From positions 493,824 to 557,823 of the forward strand of contig NZ_VZZZ01000002.1 of NCBI RefSeq assembly GCF_009193265.1: DNA of 64,000 nucleotides, read 5' to 3'. Shown here one piece after another: positions 45,122-53,904 of this stretch. Source of the stretch: Marinobacter changyiensis. Its GTDB lineage: Bacteria > Pseudomonadota > Gammaproteobacteria > Pseudomonadales > Oleiphilaceae. The translations under genes and the position numbers were made by a program. Positions within the stretch are counted from its first letter, which is position 1. Each line of letters begins with the position of its first letter. The notes beneath the pieces were generated by a model. That model had not been told where the DNA came from. It worked only from the letters and a program-made list of their open reading frames with translations, and ran no database searches.

Positions 45122-46579
45122 TCAACTCGAACAACTGATACTCAAATGCTTGCCCCAGTCCGGCGGCAGCCTGGCGTAGTCTTCATTCTCCGGCTGTTCA
45201 TCAAACGGCTTCTCCAACACTTTAAGCAAGCGATGCAAACTGTCGTATTCGCCGGTTTGGGCGTCCTGAATCACTTCCTGGGCCAGGTAGTTCCGCAAGA
45301 TGTATTTCGGGTTGGCTGCACACATGGCGGCTTCCCGTTCGGCGTCTGGCCGGGTTTCTTTTTCCAGGCGTTCACCGTAGCGCTTCAGCCAGTCGTCAGC
45401 CACGGAGCGGTCCACGAACAGGTCCCTGACCGGTGCTTCGCCTTTTGAGGGCAGGGTGGATAAGCCACGGAAAAACAGCGTGTAATCAACGTGGTGCTCA
45501 TGGAGCATGCTGAACAGGTCCATGATCAGGTTGATGTCCTTGTCCAGTGGTTCGGCGAACCCGAGTTTGCTGCACATGGTGCTCAGGAAGGTGTCGTTGT
45601 AGGCCTTCTCGTACTGGCGCAGCGCCCTGAGGATATTGTCCTCCGGCATCAGCGGGGCGAGGGCCCGGGCCAGGTACTGGCAATTGATAAAGCCGATCTC
45701 GGGCTGGCGGTTGTAGGCGTAGCGGCCGCCCTGGTCGGTATGGTTGCAGATGTAACCGGCGTCGAAATCGTCCAGGAAGGCGTAGGGGCCATAGTCAAAG
45801 GTGTCACCGATAATCGACATGTTGTCACTGTTCATCACCCCATGGCAGAAGCCGACGCCCTGCCACTTGGCGATCATGCGGGCGGTGCGTTCCACCACCT
45901 CGGTCAGCCAGCGGGTGTAGCGTTCGTCGTCCGGCAGCTCCGTCAGATGCGGAAAATACAGCTTGATGGTGTGATCGGTCAGCGTTTTGAGAGCCTCTTT
46001 ACCCTCATGGTGGGAAGCAAACTCGAAATGGCCGAAACGTATATGGCATTGGGCAACCCGCATCAGGGTGGCGGCGCTTTCGATGGATTCCCGGCGCACC
46101 GGGTCCTGCGCGCTTACCATAAACAGCGCCCGGGTGGTGGGGATGCCAAGGTGATGCATGGCTTCGCTGCACAGGTATTCGCGAATGGTTGAGCGCAATA
46201 CCGCTTTGCCGTCGCCAAACCGGGAGTAGGGGGTCTGGCCGGAGCCTTTCAGGTGCCAGTCCCAGCGGCGTTGGTCCGGCCCGATGGTCTCCCATAATAG
46301 CAGGCCGCGGCCGTCACCCAGGTCCGGGTTGTACATGCCGAACTGGTGGCCGGTGTATTTCATCGCCACCGGGTCCATCCCTTCCAGCAGGGTCTGGCCA
46401 GCACCGATGGCCGCCCACTCTTCCGGGTTGTCGGTATGGAATCCCATGTCCCGGGCCAAGGCCGAGTTAAAACACACCAGCCTGGGGTTTTTCAGGGGCG
46501 TGGGCGGCACCCGGCTGTAAAAGGCCGCGGGCAGCTCGAGATACTGGTGTTCAATGCGAAAATCGTTCAGAGCGTTCAC
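45122..46579 (-). CDS. selO: SelO/YdiU protein adenylyltransferase
   Basis: 485 residues. Pseudokinase-fold AMPylase: MKYTGHQFGMYNPDLGDGRGLLLWE, WDWHLKGSGQTPYSRFGDGKAVLRSTIREYLCSEAMHHLGIPTTRAL, FCHGVMNSDNMSIIGDTFDYGPYAFLDDFD (catalytic-loop and metal-binding Asn/Asp region) are all present. It transfers AMP from ATP to Ser/Thr/Tyr of metabolic proteins, as part of the oxidative-stress response in E. coli. The protein ends ISCSS: the Cys stands where eukaryotic SelO carries selenocysteine and is thought to form a disulfide near the active site. Single gene on its strand. Confidence 0.95.
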   Translation of the reverse strand: MNALNDFRIEHQYLELPAAFYSRVPPTPLKNPRLVCFNSALARDMGFHTDNPEEWAAIGAGQTLLEGMDPVAMKYTGHQFGMYNPDLGDGRGLLLWETIGPDQRRWDWHLKGSGQTPYSRFGDGKAVLRSTIREYLCSEAMHHLGIPTTRALFMVSAQDPVRRESIESAATLMRVAQCHIRFGHFEFASHHEGKEALKTLTDHTIKLYFPHLTELPDDERYTRWLTEVVERTARMIAKWQGVGFCHGVMNSDNMSIIGDTFDYGPYAFLDDFDAGYICNHTDQGGRYAYNRQPEIGFINCQYLARALAPLMPEDNILRALRQYEKAYNDTFLSTMCSKLGFAEPLDKDINLIMDLFSMLHEHHVDYTLFFRGLSTLPSKGEAPVRDLFVDRSVADDWLKRYGERLEKETRPDAEREAAMCAANPKYILRNYLAQEVIQDAQTGEYDSLHRLLKVLEKPFDEQPENEDYARLPPDWGKHLSISCSS

Positions 46580-46723
46580 CTGTTCCGAAGTGTGTGGTTG
46601 TCTTATGATCAGGGTGTTGTTTCAGAATCCGTATTTGGGAAATAGCTATAAAACCATTTTACGGAATTGGTACGGATACTGCACTTACCTCACAGGCAGG
46701 GACTGAAAAGGGTTGGAGGCGCA

Positions 46724-47746
46724 ATGGACAAGGTGAAAGGAACTGATGCAGGTAACACCCCCGTAGACAGACTGCACACAATGAATGATCTGACGGCAGA
46801 ACTGATCAGGGCAGAGGGCCTGCCCGATGATTTTCAGGCTGCTGTAAACACTTACTATGTACCCTTGGCAGAGGAGATCGCCAGGCGACAAAAGCGACTC
46901 GGGCGCCCCATGCTGGTGGGCGTAAACGGGGCCCAGGGCACCGGGAAGTCCACTCTCGCGCTGTTTCTGCAAAGCTTGCTGACGTCAGAGCTGGATTGTC
47001 CCAGCGTGCGCTTTTCGCTGGATGATCTTTACCGGACCCGTATCGAGCGCGAGTGGCTGGCGCGAAAAATACACCCGCTGCTGGCAACCCGTGGTGTGCC
47101 CGGCACCCATGACCTGGTGCTCGGGCAGCAAACCATAGATCAGCTCATCAGCGCCGGGCCAATGGCCGAAACCCGTATTCCGGCCTTTGATAAAGCCATT
47201 GATGACCGGCTGCCGCATCCCCGCTGGCCGATATACACCGGCGTGGCCAAAGTCATCCTGATTGAAGGCTGGTGCGTGGGGGCGCAGCCGGAGAAAGATG
47301 CTGAAGCCCTGGCAGTGCCGGTCAACTCCCTGGAAGCCGAGGACGATAAGGAAGGTGTCTGGCGGGAGTACGTCAACCTTCAGCTCAAAGGCCCTTACGC
47401 CTGCTTTTTTGGTCAGCTCGATATGCTGATCATGCTCAAGGCACCCTCGATGGACTGTGTACTGAAATGGCGCACTCTGCAGGAGCGGAAGCTCACGAAT
47501 AAACGTGCAGGTGCACCAGAACAGCGCAAAAACGGGTTATTGAATTCTGCTGTTGGCAAGCACGGGGACCAGAACGACCATGTCCGGGGCATCATGTCAG
47601 AGGGTGAGCTAAGACGGTTCATCATGCATTACCAGCGTCTCACTCTCGCCATGCTAAATGACATGCCGGCGCGGGCTGATGCGGTGCTCGACATTGCGGA
47701 GGATCATCAGATGACCGGTCTTCACTGGCGGGAGGTGACACCATGA
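46724..47746 (+). CDS. D-glycerate kinase (plant GLYK / yeast Tda10-like)
   Basis: 340 residues from the ATG at 46724 (GGAGG close upstream; an upstream in-frame start at 46667 lacks a site). P-loop GVNGAQGTGKST (about residues 75-86), RFSLDDLYRT as in phosphoribulokinase-type kinases, HDLVLGQQTIDQL, and VILIEGWCVGAQP. This is the GLYK-type kinase family, which makes 3-phosphoglycerate from D-glycerate, unlike the GarK or GckA families. It is the first gene of a four-gene operon; its ATGA overlap couples it to the phosphatase. In context it would return glycerate, released by glucosylglycerate breakdown, to central metabolism or to new synthesis. Confidence 0.88.
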   Translation: MDKVKGTDAGNTPVDRLHTMNDLTAELIRAEGLPDDFQAAVNTYYVPLAEEIARRQKRLGRPMLVGVNGAQGTGKSTLALFLQSLLTSELDCPSVRFSLDDLYRTRIEREWLARKIHPLLATRGVPGTHDLVLGQQTIDQLISAGPMAETRIPAFDKAIDDRLPHPRWPIYTGVAKVILIEGWCVGAQPEKDAEALAVPVNSLEAEDDKEGVWREYVNLQLKGPYACFFGQLDMLIMLKAPSMDCVLKWRTLQERKLTNKRAGAPEQRKNGLLNSAVGKHGDQNDHVRGIMSEGELRRFIMHYQRLTLAMLNDMPARADAVLDIAEDHQMTGLHWREVTP

Positions 47747-48546
47747 TCAAGCGACGATTGGTGGTGTTCACCGACCTGGATGGCACGCTTCTTGATCACA
47801 CCACTTACCAATGGCTACCTGCAAAGCCGGCACTGGATGCCCTTTGGTCGGCTCAGGTGCCGGTCATTCTGAACTCCAGCAAAACCCGATCGGAAATTCA
47901 GGCGCTGCGGGAAGACCTCGGCAACACCGACCCGTACATCACGGAAAATGGTGCTGCCGTGGTAATCCCGGAGGGCTATTTTGACAACGAAGAGCAGCAG
48001 GTGGTGACCTTTGCCCGTCCCCGGGAAGTAGTGCTGGAAATACTGGCCGCGCTCAGGGAGAAGGGCTTCCCGTTCCGAAGCTTTGAGGAAATGACTGTTG
48101 CCGAGCTTGCGTCAGCCACCGGGCTGGATGAGGCGGCGGCGATCAAAGCCAAAGCCCGGGATGCCACCGAGCCGTTGCTATGGAAGGGTAACGACGCCGC
48201 ATTAGCGGAGTTTCGTCGTGCGCTGGCCATCCATCAATTGCAGTTGGTCGAGGGTGGTCGGTTTTTCCACGCCATGGGCTTTTTCGATAAAGCCGGTGCC
48301 ATGCTGTATCTGATGGAGCAGTACCGGGAGCGCTCCCCGGGGGTGGATGTGGTGTCAATTGCGCTGGGTGACAGCCCCAATGACGCCCGCATGTTGGAGC
48401 AGGCCGACATCCCGGTGGTGATCAAAGGAGTGAACTCCGACAGCCTGGTGTTATCCGGAGGCAGAAAGGCCATGCGATCAGACAAAGCGGGGCCAGCCGG
48501 CTGGAACGACTGTGTCCTGCAAATACTGGCGGATTTTAGTGGCTGA
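47743..48546 (+). CDS. gpgP: Glucosyl/mannosyl-3-phosphoglycerate phosphatase (HAD-IIB)
   Basis: 267 residues. HAD motif I VVFTDLDGTLLD (Asp nucleophile and Asp+2), motif II NSSKTRSEI, and motif IV region SIALGDSPNDARMLEQADIPVVIKG. The PYITENGAAVVIP segment is typical of the MpgP/YedP family of sugar-3-phosphoglycerate phosphatases. It removes phosphate from the product of GpgS, encoded next, giving the compatible solute glucosylglycerate. Family members commonly accept both mannosyl and glucosyl substrates; glucosyl is preferred here because the synthase beside it is GpgS-like. Translationally coupled to the kinase gene; 30 bases before gpgS. Confidence 0.9.
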   Translation: MIKRRLVVFTDLDGTLLDHTTYQWLPAKPALDALWSAQVPVILNSSKTRSEIQALREDLGNTDPYITENGAAVVIPEGYFDNEEQQVVTFARPREVVLEILAALREKGFPFRSFEEMTVAELASATGLDEAAAIKAKARDATEPLLWKGNDAALAEFRRALAIHQLQLVEGGRFFHAMGFFDKAGAMLYLMEQYRERSPGVDVVSIALGDSPNDARMLEQADIPVVIKGVNSDSLVLSGGRKAMRSDKAGPAGWNDCVLQILADFSG

Positions 48547-48576
48547 TCCGTCCTACTGAAGATCCTGGGGTGATTT

Positions 48577-49803
48577 ATGGGTGACTTTTACCAGAACGGC
48601 ATAGTGACGACCTTGCATAACCTCCGGCAACGGCCGGTTGAAGAGCTGGAAGCAGAACTGATGTCATTCCGAAAAGCGCGGCCCATGACCCTGGTGCTAC
48701 CGTCGCTGTATTCCGAACTGGAAGGGCCGGCCCTGAAGCATATTGTCAGTGAACTGACGGAAGTGCCGTACCTCGAGCAAATCGTCATCGGTCTTGATTG
48801 CGCCGATGAGGCCCAGTACCGCCATGCGCTGGAGTATTTTTCAGGCTTGCCACAGCATGTTCGGGTGCTGTGGAACGATGGCCCCCGACTGCAGGACATT
48901 GACCGGAAACTGGCGGAGCAAGGCCTTGCGCCAGCGGAAATGGGCAAGGGCCGCAATGTCTGGTTCTGTTTTGGTTATGTGCTGGCTTCCGGCACAAGCA
49001 AATCGGTGGCGTTGCACGATTGCGACATCCTCACCTATACGCGGGGGCTGGTGGCGCGGCTGATTTACCCGGTTGCCAACCCGGCCTTCAATTATATGTT
49101 CTGCAAGGGCTATTACGCCCGGGTCGCAGACGGCAAGATGAATGGCCGGGTCAGCCGGTTGCTGGTGACACCGCTGATCCGGGCCCTGAAAAAAGTATGC
49201 GGCCCCAACGACTTTCTGGATTACCTCGACAGTTACCGCTACCCGCTCGCGGGCGAGTTCTCATTCCGCACCGATGCTATCTCGGACCTGCGTATCCCCA
49301 GCGACTGGGGTCTGGAGGTGGGCGTGTTATCGGAGATGAAGCGCAATTACGCCACCAACCGCCTGTGCCAGGTGGACATTGCCGATACCTACGATCACAA
49401 GCATCAGGACCTGTCCCCGGAAGATGCCAGCAAGGGCCTGTCAAAGATGAGCACCGACATCAGCAAGGCGGTGTTCCGGAAACTGGCCACCAACGGTGAA
49501 ATTTTCTCCAACGAAAAATTCCGCACCATCAAGGCCACGTACTACCGCATCGCGCTGGACTTTATCGAGACCTATCAGAACGATGCCATCATCAACGGGC
49601 TGAACTTTGATCGCCACTCGGAAGAGCAGGCGGTGGAGTTGTTTGCCCAGAATGTCATGCTGGCAGGGGCCTACTTCCTGGAAAATCCCATGGATACACC
49701 GTTTATTCCGAGCTGGAGCCGCGTGCAAAGCGCCATTCCGGACATCATGGATCAGCTCCAGGCGGCGGTGGATGAGGACAATCGAGAATTTGGCCATCAA
49801 TAA
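48577..49803 (+). CDS. gpgS: Glucosyl-3-phosphoglycerate synthase (GT81)
   Basis: 408 residues. A GT-A glycosyltransferase: LVLPSLYSELEGPALKHIVSEL opens the nucleotide-binding fold, GKGRNVWFCFGYVLAS binds donor and acceptor, HDCDILTY carries the DxD metal motif, and YPLAGEFSFRTD..IPSDWGLEVGVLSEM contains the conserved acceptor region of GpgS. The reaction is NDP-glucose + 3-phosphoglycerate to glucosyl-3-phosphoglycerate. It is longer than the mycobacterial enzyme and nearer to the GpgS type known from Persephonella and other salt-adapted bacteria. The operon also supplies the phosphatase, so glucosylglycerate is the predicted end product. Confidence 0.9.
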   Translation: MGDFYQNGIVTTLHNLRQRPVEELEAELMSFRKARPMTLVLPSLYSELEGPALKHIVSELTEVPYLEQIVIGLDCADEAQYRHALEYFSGLPQHVRVLWNDGPRLQDIDRKLAEQGLAPAEMGKGRNVWFCFGYVLASGTSKSVALHDCDILTYTRGLVARLIYPVANPAFNYMFCKGYYARVADGKMNGRVSRLLVTPLIRALKKVCGPNDFLDYLDSYRYPLAGEFSFRTDAISDLRIPSDWGLEVGVLSEMKRNYATNRLCQVDIADTYDHKHQDLSPEDASKGLSKMSTDISKAVFRKLATNGEIFSNEKFRTIKATYYRIALDFIETYQNDAIINGLNFDRHSEEQAVELFAQNVMLAGAYFLENPMDTPFIPSWSRVQSAIPDIMDQLQAAVDEDNREFGHQ

Positions 49804-49830
49804 CCCCGCCGCCCGCAGAAGGAACGCACC

Positions 49831-51594
49831 ATGACAACAGAGCTGAGTGGAAAGCTCACTGCCATGCTGGAAACGGTCTATCCGGCGCTGGACAATGGCT
49901 TCCTTGCGCAACAGTTGATCGGCGCCATGGGGTTAACGCCGGATGCGGTCGCGCCCCCGGCACACCAGAACAACTGGAGCGAATCCGACGTAGTGCTGAT
50001 CACCTATGCCGATACCATACGACGTGAGGGTGAGAAGCCGCTTGAGACACTGCATCAGTTTTTGCAGGACTGCCTCCGTGACACCATAACCGGCGTTCAC
50101 ATTCTGCCGTTCTTTCCGTTCAGCTCCGACGATGGTTTTTCAGTGATGGACTACCTGGCGGTGAACGAATCCCACGGCACCTGGGACGATATCCAGCGCA
50201 TCGCGAAACACTACAAGCTGATGGCGGACCTGGTGATCAACCACATGTCGGCCCGCAGCCGCTGGTTCGAGAATTTCAGGAAGCGGATTGACCCAGGCAA
50301 AGATTACTTTTTCGAGGCCAGTCCCGATGATGATCTCAGTGCCGTTGTCAGGCCACGCACCTCGCCGCTGCTGACGCCGGTACAGACAGCGGACGGTGTT
50401 CGGTATGTCTGGTGTACCTTCGGTGAGGATCAGGTCGATCTGAACTTTGCCAACCCCCAGGTACTGATGGAATTTGTGCAGATTATCCGCCATTACCTGG
50501 ATCGGGGCGTGATGATTTTCCGGCTTGATGCGGTGGCTTTTCTCTGGAAGGAGGTGGGCACGCCCTCCATCCATCTGCAGCCCACTCACGAGTTGATCAA
50601 GATCCTGCGGTTGCTGATTGAGCACCACACGCCGCGGGCGATCATTATTACGGAAACCAATGTTCCGAATCGTGAGAACCTGACCTATCTGGGCAACGCC
50701 AACGAAGCTCACGCCATCTACAATTTCTCGCTGCCGCCCCTGCTGATCAATACCCTGGTATCCGGCAACTGCCGACACCTCAAAACCTGGCTGATGAGCA
50801 TGCCGCCGGCACAAATGGGCACCACCTATCTCAACTTTATTGCCTCCCATGACGGCGTGGGTCTGCGCCCGACGGATGGCCTGCTGACAGAGGAGGAGAA
50901 GCGGAACCTTGTTTCGACCATGGAGCAGTTTGGTGGCAAGGTGTCCTACCGGCGCACACCGGAAGGTGGGGATCAGCCTTATGAAATGAACATCAGCCTG
51001 TACGATGCGTTGAAAGGCACCACCACCCACGGGCCGGACCAGTGGCAGCTTCAGCGTTTTGTCTGTGCCCATGCCATCATGCTGGCGCTGGAGGGCATCC
51101 CGGCGTTCTATATCCATAGTTTGTTTGGCACCGAGAACGATTATGAAAAGGTGGAGCACACCGGCCGGCTGCGCTCCATTAACCGGAGCCAGTGGGATAT
51201 TGATACCCTGGAGGCAAAGCTGGTCGACCCGTTAAGCCATCACAGCCAGGTGTTTGCCGAGCTCACCCGGCTGATCGCCCTTCGTAAACGGCAAGCTGCC
51301 TTCCACCCCAACGCAACGCAATTTACCCTGCATCTCGGGTTGCAGATTTTCGGGTTCTGGCGCCAGAGTATGCGGCGCGACCAATCGATTTTCTGCATCC
51401 ATAACATCACCGATGAAATGCATCAGATCGCCCTGAGCGACATCAATCTCATCGGCACTGATCAGTGGACGGATCTGATCTCCGGCCAGACCATTGATGA
51501 CCTGACTGGCACTCTGACGTTGCAGCCCTATCAGAGTGTGTGGCTCTCCAATAAGGAATGTGTGGCTGCGCTCAGCCACACCGAAAACGTGTAG
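49831..51594 (+). CDS. Glucosylglycerate phosphorylase (GH13, sucrose-phosphorylase-like)
   Basis: 587 residues. GH13 subfamily 18 fold: [37 protein letters not shown], catalytic nucleophile Asp233 in [13 protein letters not shown], acid/base Glu275 in [10 protein letters not shown] and third Asp341 in [13 protein letters not shown]. In the sucrose-phosphorylase group the acceptor loops set specificity; E. coli YcjM and a Meiothermus enzyme split glucosylglycerate with phosphate to glucose-1-phosphate and glycerate. The position right after gpgP-gpgS and downstream of a glycerate kinase makes this activity far more likely than sucrose phosphorolysis. It gives a reversible, low-cost exit from the solute pool. 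Last gene of the operon. Confidence 0.85.
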   Translation: MTTELSGKLTAMLETVYPALDNGFLAQQLIGAMGLTPDAVAPPAHQNNWSESDVVLITYADTIRREGEKPLETLHQFLQDCLRDTITGVHILPFFPFSSDDGFSVMDYLAVNESHGTWDDIQRIAKHYKLMADLVINHMSARSRWFENFRKRIDPGKDYFFEASPDDDLSAVVRPRTSPLLTPVQTADGVRYVWCTFGEDQVDLNFANPQVLMEFVQIIRHYLDRGVMIFRLDAVAFLWKEVGTPSIHLQPTHELIKILRLLIEHHTPRAIIITETNVPNRENLTYLGNANEAHAIYNFSLPPLLINTLVSGNCRHLKTWLMSMPPAQMGTTYLNFIASHDGVGLRPTDGLLTEEEKRNLVSTMEQFGGKVSYRRTPEGGDQPYEMNISLYDALKGTTTHGPDQWQLQRFVCAHAIMLALEGIPAFYIHSLFGTENDYEKVEHTGRLRSINRSQWDIDTLEAKLVDPLSHHSQVFAELTRLIALRKRQAAFHPNATQFTLHLGLQIFGFWRQSMRRDQSIFCIHNITDEMHQIALSDINLIGTDQWTDLISGQTIDDLTGTLTLQPYQSVWLSNKECVAALSHTENV

Positions 51595-52146
51595 TGTGAT
51601 GATGCAGTGCTTTCCTGATACTTGGGGTTTTGCCCCAAATTAGCCCATAGAAAGCTTAGTGCTCTAAGAAATAAATGATTACCCAAGGTTACAAATCCGG
51701 TAACACAGCTTGAGAAGGTCGCTTTTGTGCGGATTTTCAACTATATGATAAGAGTAAGAAAAAAATATCAGCCTGGTTTGGGCTTGCCCGGCTCTCCCGC
51801 ACATGTTGCAGGCCCATAAGTTTAGACCCGACAGGAAGATTGAGCGTTAACGTCAGAGTTAGCAGGGTTCTTGCATGTTTTTGTTGAGCCTTAATGTCGG
51901 GTCAGAGGACACACGGCTGCGCCGTTTTGGGGCGGCAATTTGTAACCTAAACACAAGGCGAGGAGCGGATTTTAAGCGGTTACTTGCTTGTCATGTTAGA
52001 AATGTTTTGCCATTCTGATATAGGTCTAAAGGAAATAAGGCACGTGGCAGGCAGAACAACCAACCTGGCAAAGCGCTGTCGGAACATCAGTTCAACAGAA
52101 ACGGTCTGGGTCTGCTTCAGGGCTCATGACGAATGGAGATTAGTCT
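51595..52146. other. Long gap before teaABCD
   Basis: 552 bases with no supported gene. It holds a weak terminator-like stem TTGGGG / CCCCAA (51622-51627 with 51633-51638) after the phosphorylase gene, the GTTAC/GTAAC repeat at 51687-51705, and a widely spaced perfect inverted pair GACCCGACA (51825-51833) and TGTCGGGTC (51895-51903). The last part, from about 51960, is AT-rich and is where the tea promoter would be expected; no confident boxes. Confidence 0.6.
51687..51705. promoter_or_regulatory. GGTTACA-N6-GTAACA inverted repeat upstream of tea operon
   Basis: GGTTACAAATCCGGTAACA. It shares both half-sites with the element at 22470-22487 in the betaine-transporter divergent region, with the spacer one base longer. 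A possible common operator for osmolyte uptake genes. Confidence 0.4.
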
Positions 52147-53175
52147 ATGTTCAAGAATAAAACGCTAAAACAGATGGTCGGTGTCTCTATCTTTACACTG
52201 GCTGCCTTTGGTGCCACCAGTATTGCCAATGCAGCTAATTGGCGTTATGCCCACGAAGAATACGATGGCGACGTTCAGGACGTTTATGCCTACAAATTCA
52301 AGGAATTCATTGAAGAGAATTCAGATCACACGTTGCAGATTTTCCGCTTTGGTGAGCTGGGTGAATCTGATGACATCATGGAACAGACCCAGGCCGGTAT
52401 CCTGCAGTTTGTGAACCAGTCTCCCGGTTTCACCGGCTCGCTGATTCCCGAGGCACAGATCTTCTTTATTCCTTACCTCATGCCTACCGAGATGGACACG
52501 GTTATCGAGTTTTTCCGTGAGAGTAAGGCGATCAACGAGGATTTCCCGAAGTTGTACGCAGAGCAGGGCCTGGAACTCCTGCAGATGTACCCGGAAGGTG
52601 AAATGGTTGTTACCGTTGATGAGCCGGTCACATCGCCTGCCGATTTTGACGGCAAGAAAATCCGGACCATGACCAACCCGTTACTGGCCGCCACCTACGA
52701 AGCCTTCGGTGCCACGCCTACTCCGCTGCCTTGGGGTGAAGTTTACGGTGCGTTGCAGACCAACATGATTCAGGGCCAGGAGAACCCGATTTTCTGGATT
52801 GAGTCAGGTGGCCTTTATGAAGTGTCCCCGAACCTGGTCTTCACCAAGCACGGCTGGTTTACCACAGCGTCCATGGCCAACAAGAAGTTCTATGACGGGC
52901 TTTCTGAAGAAGATCAGAAGCTGATTCAGGACGCCGCTGATTTTGCATTTGAGGAAATCATCGGGCACATCGATGGTCTCGCGGAAGAATCGCTGGCCAA
53001 GATTGAAGAAGCCAGTGACAACGTGACGGTCACTCGTCTGAACGACGAACAGGTTGAAGCCTTCAAAGAGCGTGCGCCTCAGGTTGAAGAGAAGTTCATC
53101 GAGATGACCGGCGAATCCGGACGTGAACTGCTGAACCAGTTCAAGGCTGACCTGGAAGCTGTAACAGGCGAGTAA
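52147..53175 (+). CDS. teaA: Ectoine-type TRAP solute-binding protein (TeaA-like)
   Basis: 342 residues with signal peptide (cleavage near ANA/ANW). The mature start NWRYAHEEYDGDVQDV, then FRFGELGESDDIMEQTQAG, FVNQSPGFTGSLIPEAQIFF, KKIRTMTNPLLAATYEAFGA, PLPWGEVYGALQTNMIQGQENPIFWIESGG closely recall TeaA of Halomonas elongata, the ectoine/hydroxyectoine binder. The Glu in the HEEY turn, the conserved Arg in KIRTM and the Asn in GQENP stand where TeaA contacts ectoine. The comparison is from memory. It delivers ligand to the TeaB-TeaC membrane complex. A strong hairpin separates it from teaB. Confidence 0.9.
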   Translation: MFKNKTLKQMVGVSIFTLAAFGATSIANAANWRYAHEEYDGDVQDVYAYKFKEFIEENSDHTLQIFRFGELGESDDIMEQTQAGILQFVNQSPGFTGSLIPEAQIFFIPYLMPTEMDTVIEFFRESKAINEDFPKLYAEQGLELLQMYPEGEMVVTVDEPVTSPADFDGKKIRTMTNPLLAATYEAFGATPTPLPWGEVYGALQTNMIQGQENPIFWIESGGLYEVSPNLVFTKHGWFTTASMANKKFYDGLSEEDQKLIQDAADFAFEEIIGHIDGLAEESLAKIEEASDNVTVTRLNDEQVEAFKERAPQVEEKFIEMTGESGRELLNQFKADLEAVTGE

Positions 53176-53207
53176 TTGCGTATAGTCGTGCTCTGCGGAG
53201 CATTATA

Positions 53208-53236
53208 AACAAGGGCGCCCTTTGGGTGCCCTTGTT
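53208..53236 (+). promoter_or_regulatory. Intercistronic hairpin between teaA and teaB
   Basis: Thirteen-pair stem AACAAGGGCGCCC / GGGTGCCCTTGTT (one G-U pair) with loop TTT, 32 bases after the teaA stop and 26 before the teaB start. No T run. Same position as in the other two binding-protein operons of the window. Confidence 0.78.
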
Positions 53237-53262
53237 CCCAACGACTGAAGGGAAGGGTGTAT

Positions 53263-53874
53263 ATGTCCGAGATTCCAGATAAGCCAGATACCCCCCACGC
53301 TCCTGATGAAGCGCCGGAAACATTCGAGTCCGGACTGCCCGGTTTTCTGGGTGTTATTGATGAGGCTATCAGCAAAGTCGAAGCAGTCATGCTGGCTGTG
53401 GGGGTTTTGCTGATGGCCGCCAACACTTGTCTTAATGTCATCATGAGGTACATCTTTGGTGAGGGCATGTTCTTCTCGGGTGAGATCAACCGGATTCTGA
53501 TTATTCTGATCACCTTTGCGGGTATCGGTTATGCCGCCCGTCATGGCCGGCATATTCGCATGTCCGCCATTTACGATGTGTTGCCGGTTCTGGGTCGTAA
53601 AATCGTGATGATCATCATCTCCCTGTTTACCAGTCTGGTGATGTTTTTTCTGGTGTACTACTCCGTTGAATATATCTGGGAAGTTTATTCAGCAGGGCGC
53701 ATTCTGCCGGCCCTGGGGTTCCCTATCTGGTGGATATATATCTGGGTTCCGGTGGGTCTGACAATTACCGGCATTCAGTATTTACTGACCGCCATCAAGA
53801 ACCTGACATCGGAGGATGTATACCTCTCCACCGGTGTAGTGGACGGTTACGCCGACACAGAATCCGAAGTCTGA
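53263..53874 (+). CDS. teaB: TRAP small membrane subunit (TeaB-like, DctQ family)
   Basis: 203 residues from the ATG at 53263 (GGAAGGG just upstream). Hydrophilic N-terminus of about 40 residues, then four membrane helices (about 45-70, 82-100, 118-145, 155-180) with the DctQ-type pattern [47 protein letters not shown]. It joins the large TeaC subunit to form the sodium-driven transporter. Gap to teaC 30 bases with AAAAGGA before its start. Confidence 0.93.
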   Translation: MSEIPDKPDTPHAPDEAPETFESGLPGFLGVIDEAISKVEAVMLAVGVLLMAANTCLNVIMRYIFGEGMFFSGEINRILIILITFAGIGYAARHGRHIRMSAIYDVLPVLGRKIVMIIISLFTSLVMFFLVYYSVEYIWEVYSAGRILPALGFPIWWIYIWVPVGLTITGIQYLLTAIKNLTSEDVYLSTGVVDGYADTESEV

Positions 53875-53904
53875 TCCCGGCAACGCTCTAAAAGGACCGC
53901 CTCC

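Noticed and set aside
45110-45132. Terminator between convergent fumarase and selO genes
   Set aside because: GTTCGGGT / ACTCGAAC can pair over 8 bases, but there is no T run on either side and one arm lies in the selO coding end; too weak to call.
51851-51880. Sigma-54-like box (TAGCAG-N5-TTGCA) upstream of teaA
   Set aside because: The essential GG of the -24 element is AG here, and no sigma-54 activator is encoded nearby.
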